Positions 13,885-14,742 of a stretch of 14,742 nt of DNA are shown here, in pieces. The position numbers and the translations under genes are program-made. The notes under the pieces are model-generated. The model worked only from the letters and a program-made list of their open reading frames with translations, was not told where the DNA came from and searched no databases. This DNA is from Thiosulfativibrio sp964387695 (GTDB lineage: Bacteria; Pseudomonadota; Gammaproteobacteria; Thiomicrospirales; Thiomicrospiraceae): the NCBI GenBank assembly GCA_964387695.1, contig CAYLXI010000031.1:1-14742 (forward strand). The letters are read 5' to 3'. The first letter of the stretch is position 1. Every line of letters starts with the position of its first letter.

Positions 13885-14616
13885 GGTTAAAATAGTTTCA
13901 TCGCGTTGTATATCACCCCTTATAATGCTAAACGGTGTTTTTTTATCTCCCATATGGTTAATAACCAAATCAGCAGCCGAAAAATCATCATGTTGAGTAT
14001 AATCATTAATGGTTATAATGGTTTTAATATTTGCTCCAGTCGCTGACAAAACACCATTTAAAGAATCCTCAAATGCAACAACTTGTTTTGGCGTTAAATC
14101 CATTTTTTCTAATGCCCAAAGAAAAATATCAGGGGCAGGTTTTTTAGCAGGTACTATATCCCCCGCTGCAATCACTTCAAACCAAGACTCTGACCCTTTA
14201 CCTAAAGTATTTTCTAACAATGCGGTTACATTTTCTGGTGTGGTAGTGGTGACTATTGCCATACGCATTCCTGCGTTTTTAGCTTCTTTGATGAGGTTCT
14301 CAACTCCTGTTCTAAGCGGTACCTTGCCTTCTGAAATTAATTGCACATAAAACTTTGTTTTGGCAGCATGCAAATCTTTAACAAATCCATCAAAATCATT
14401 AGGTTTTTTAAAAGTGCTATTAAATTTTTCAAGATAAAACTTAATACGCTCTTTACCACCCGTAACAGACAAAAGTTTTCCATACAGAGCTTCATCCCAA
14501 TTCCAACCTAGCTTAAACTCATCAAAAGCTAGATTAAAGGCGATACGGTGCCCATCTTTTTCTGTATCGGCTAAAGTTCCATCTACATCAAACAATAAAG
14601 CTTGTAAATTTTCCAT
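13852..14616 (-). CDS. cbbY: CbbY-type HAD phosphatase (xylulose-1,5-bisphosphate phosphatase)
   Basis: A 254-residue HAD-family phosphatase. It has nucleophile Asp10 and acid/base Asp12 in DVDGT, a helical cap with TGGKERI (52-58), motif II Thr (TTTTPENV, 123-130), motif III Lys in AKKPAPDIF (157-165) and motif IV FEDSLNG (182-188). The cap signature and ends match the CbbY group, which dephosphorylates xylulose-1,5-bisphosphate, a tight RuBisCO inhibitor, to xylulose-5-phosphate. This implies a Calvin cycle, although no cbbLS genes are in the window. ATG 14616 has GAGAA upstream. A wider phosphoglycolate-phosphatase-like role is the alternative. It is convergent with, and overlaps, the sugar kinase gene. 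Confidence 0.9.
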   Translation of the reverse strand: MENLQALLFDVDGTLADTEKDGHRIAFNLAFDEFKLGWNWDEALYGKLLSVTGGKERIKFYLEKFNSTFKKPNDFDGFVKDLHAAKTKFYVQLISEGKVPLRTGVENLIKEAKNAGMRMAIVTTTTPENVTALLENTLGKGSESWFEVIAAGDIVPAKKPAPDIFLWALEKMDLTPKQVVAFEDSLNGVLSATGANIKTIITINDYTQHDDFSAADLVINHMGDKKTPFSIIRGDIQRDETILTLDLVKKVFSA

Positions 14617-14742
14617 AAAAAATAATTCTCTTTAACTTGTGTAAAAAAATACTATACGAGATTTTTACTTAAATTTCTATCAAATCCATAGAAGACCGAA
14701 TCCTTATATAGATATGCTAATCCATTTTAAAGTTCCTTGGTT
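14617..14742. other. Upstream region of cbbY at the window end
   Basis: No gene is supported here. On the minus strand TATAGT (14656-14651) is a plausible -10 element 35 nt before the cbbY start, but no -35 match lies at the right distance. Confidence 0.3.

Noticed and set aside
14714..14742. Plus-strand ATG open to the window end (MLIHFKVPW)
   Set aside because: Nine codons without a ribosome site or recognisable similarity are not enough to call a gene.
14705..14742. Minus-strand open frame entering from the window end and stopping after 12 codons
   Set aside because: It could be the tail of an upstream gene but is too short to tell from chance.

Overview
The window is AT-rich, densely packed chromosomal DNA of a gammaproteobacterium. 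Evidence for the lineage is the gltX-tRNA-Ala-tRNA-Glu group, slyX, the zipA-ligA pair, a YciO/M50/RluB cluster and a DarP (YjgA) gene. A CbbY-type phosphatase with the TGGKERI signature, which clears a RuBisCO inhibitor, suggests an autotroph using the Calvin-Benson-Bassham cycle. A sulfur-oxidising lineage or symbiont of the SUP05/Thioglobus or Thiomicrospira kind is my tentative guess. No transposase, integrase, CRISPR array or phage gene is visible.

Layout. 5-1828, minus strand: gltX, then tRNA-Ala(GGC) and tRNA-Glu(UUC), the tRNAs having their own near-consensus promoter. 1951-4000, plus strand: an M61-family metallopeptidase with a PDZ domain, overlapping slyX. 4130-7435, minus strand: the PHP-domain nuclease Rnm, then yciO, an M50 membrane protease and rluB, the last three tightly packed. 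7520-8804, plus strand: yciI, a LexA-like S24 peptidase without a DNA-binding domain, and a single-domain asparaginase that overlaps it by 4 bp. 8829-12342, minus strand: zipA, ligA and darP; ligA contains a 10-N assembly gap. 12484-14616: a D-ribulokinase-like FGGY kinase (plus) and cbbY (minus), whose 3' ends overlap by 33 bp.

Most genes are housekeeping: translation (gltX, tRNAs, rluB, darP), RNA and tRNA-related functions (rnm, yciO), cell division (zipA) and DNA replication/repair (ligA). The last pair probably handles pentulose side-products around the Calvin cycle. The least explained unit is the stand-alone S24 peptidase coupled to the half-length asparaginase. Two other points stand out: smc and scpAB are missing from both places where they often sit in this class, and a 12-bp palindrome occurs identically in two unrelated genes.
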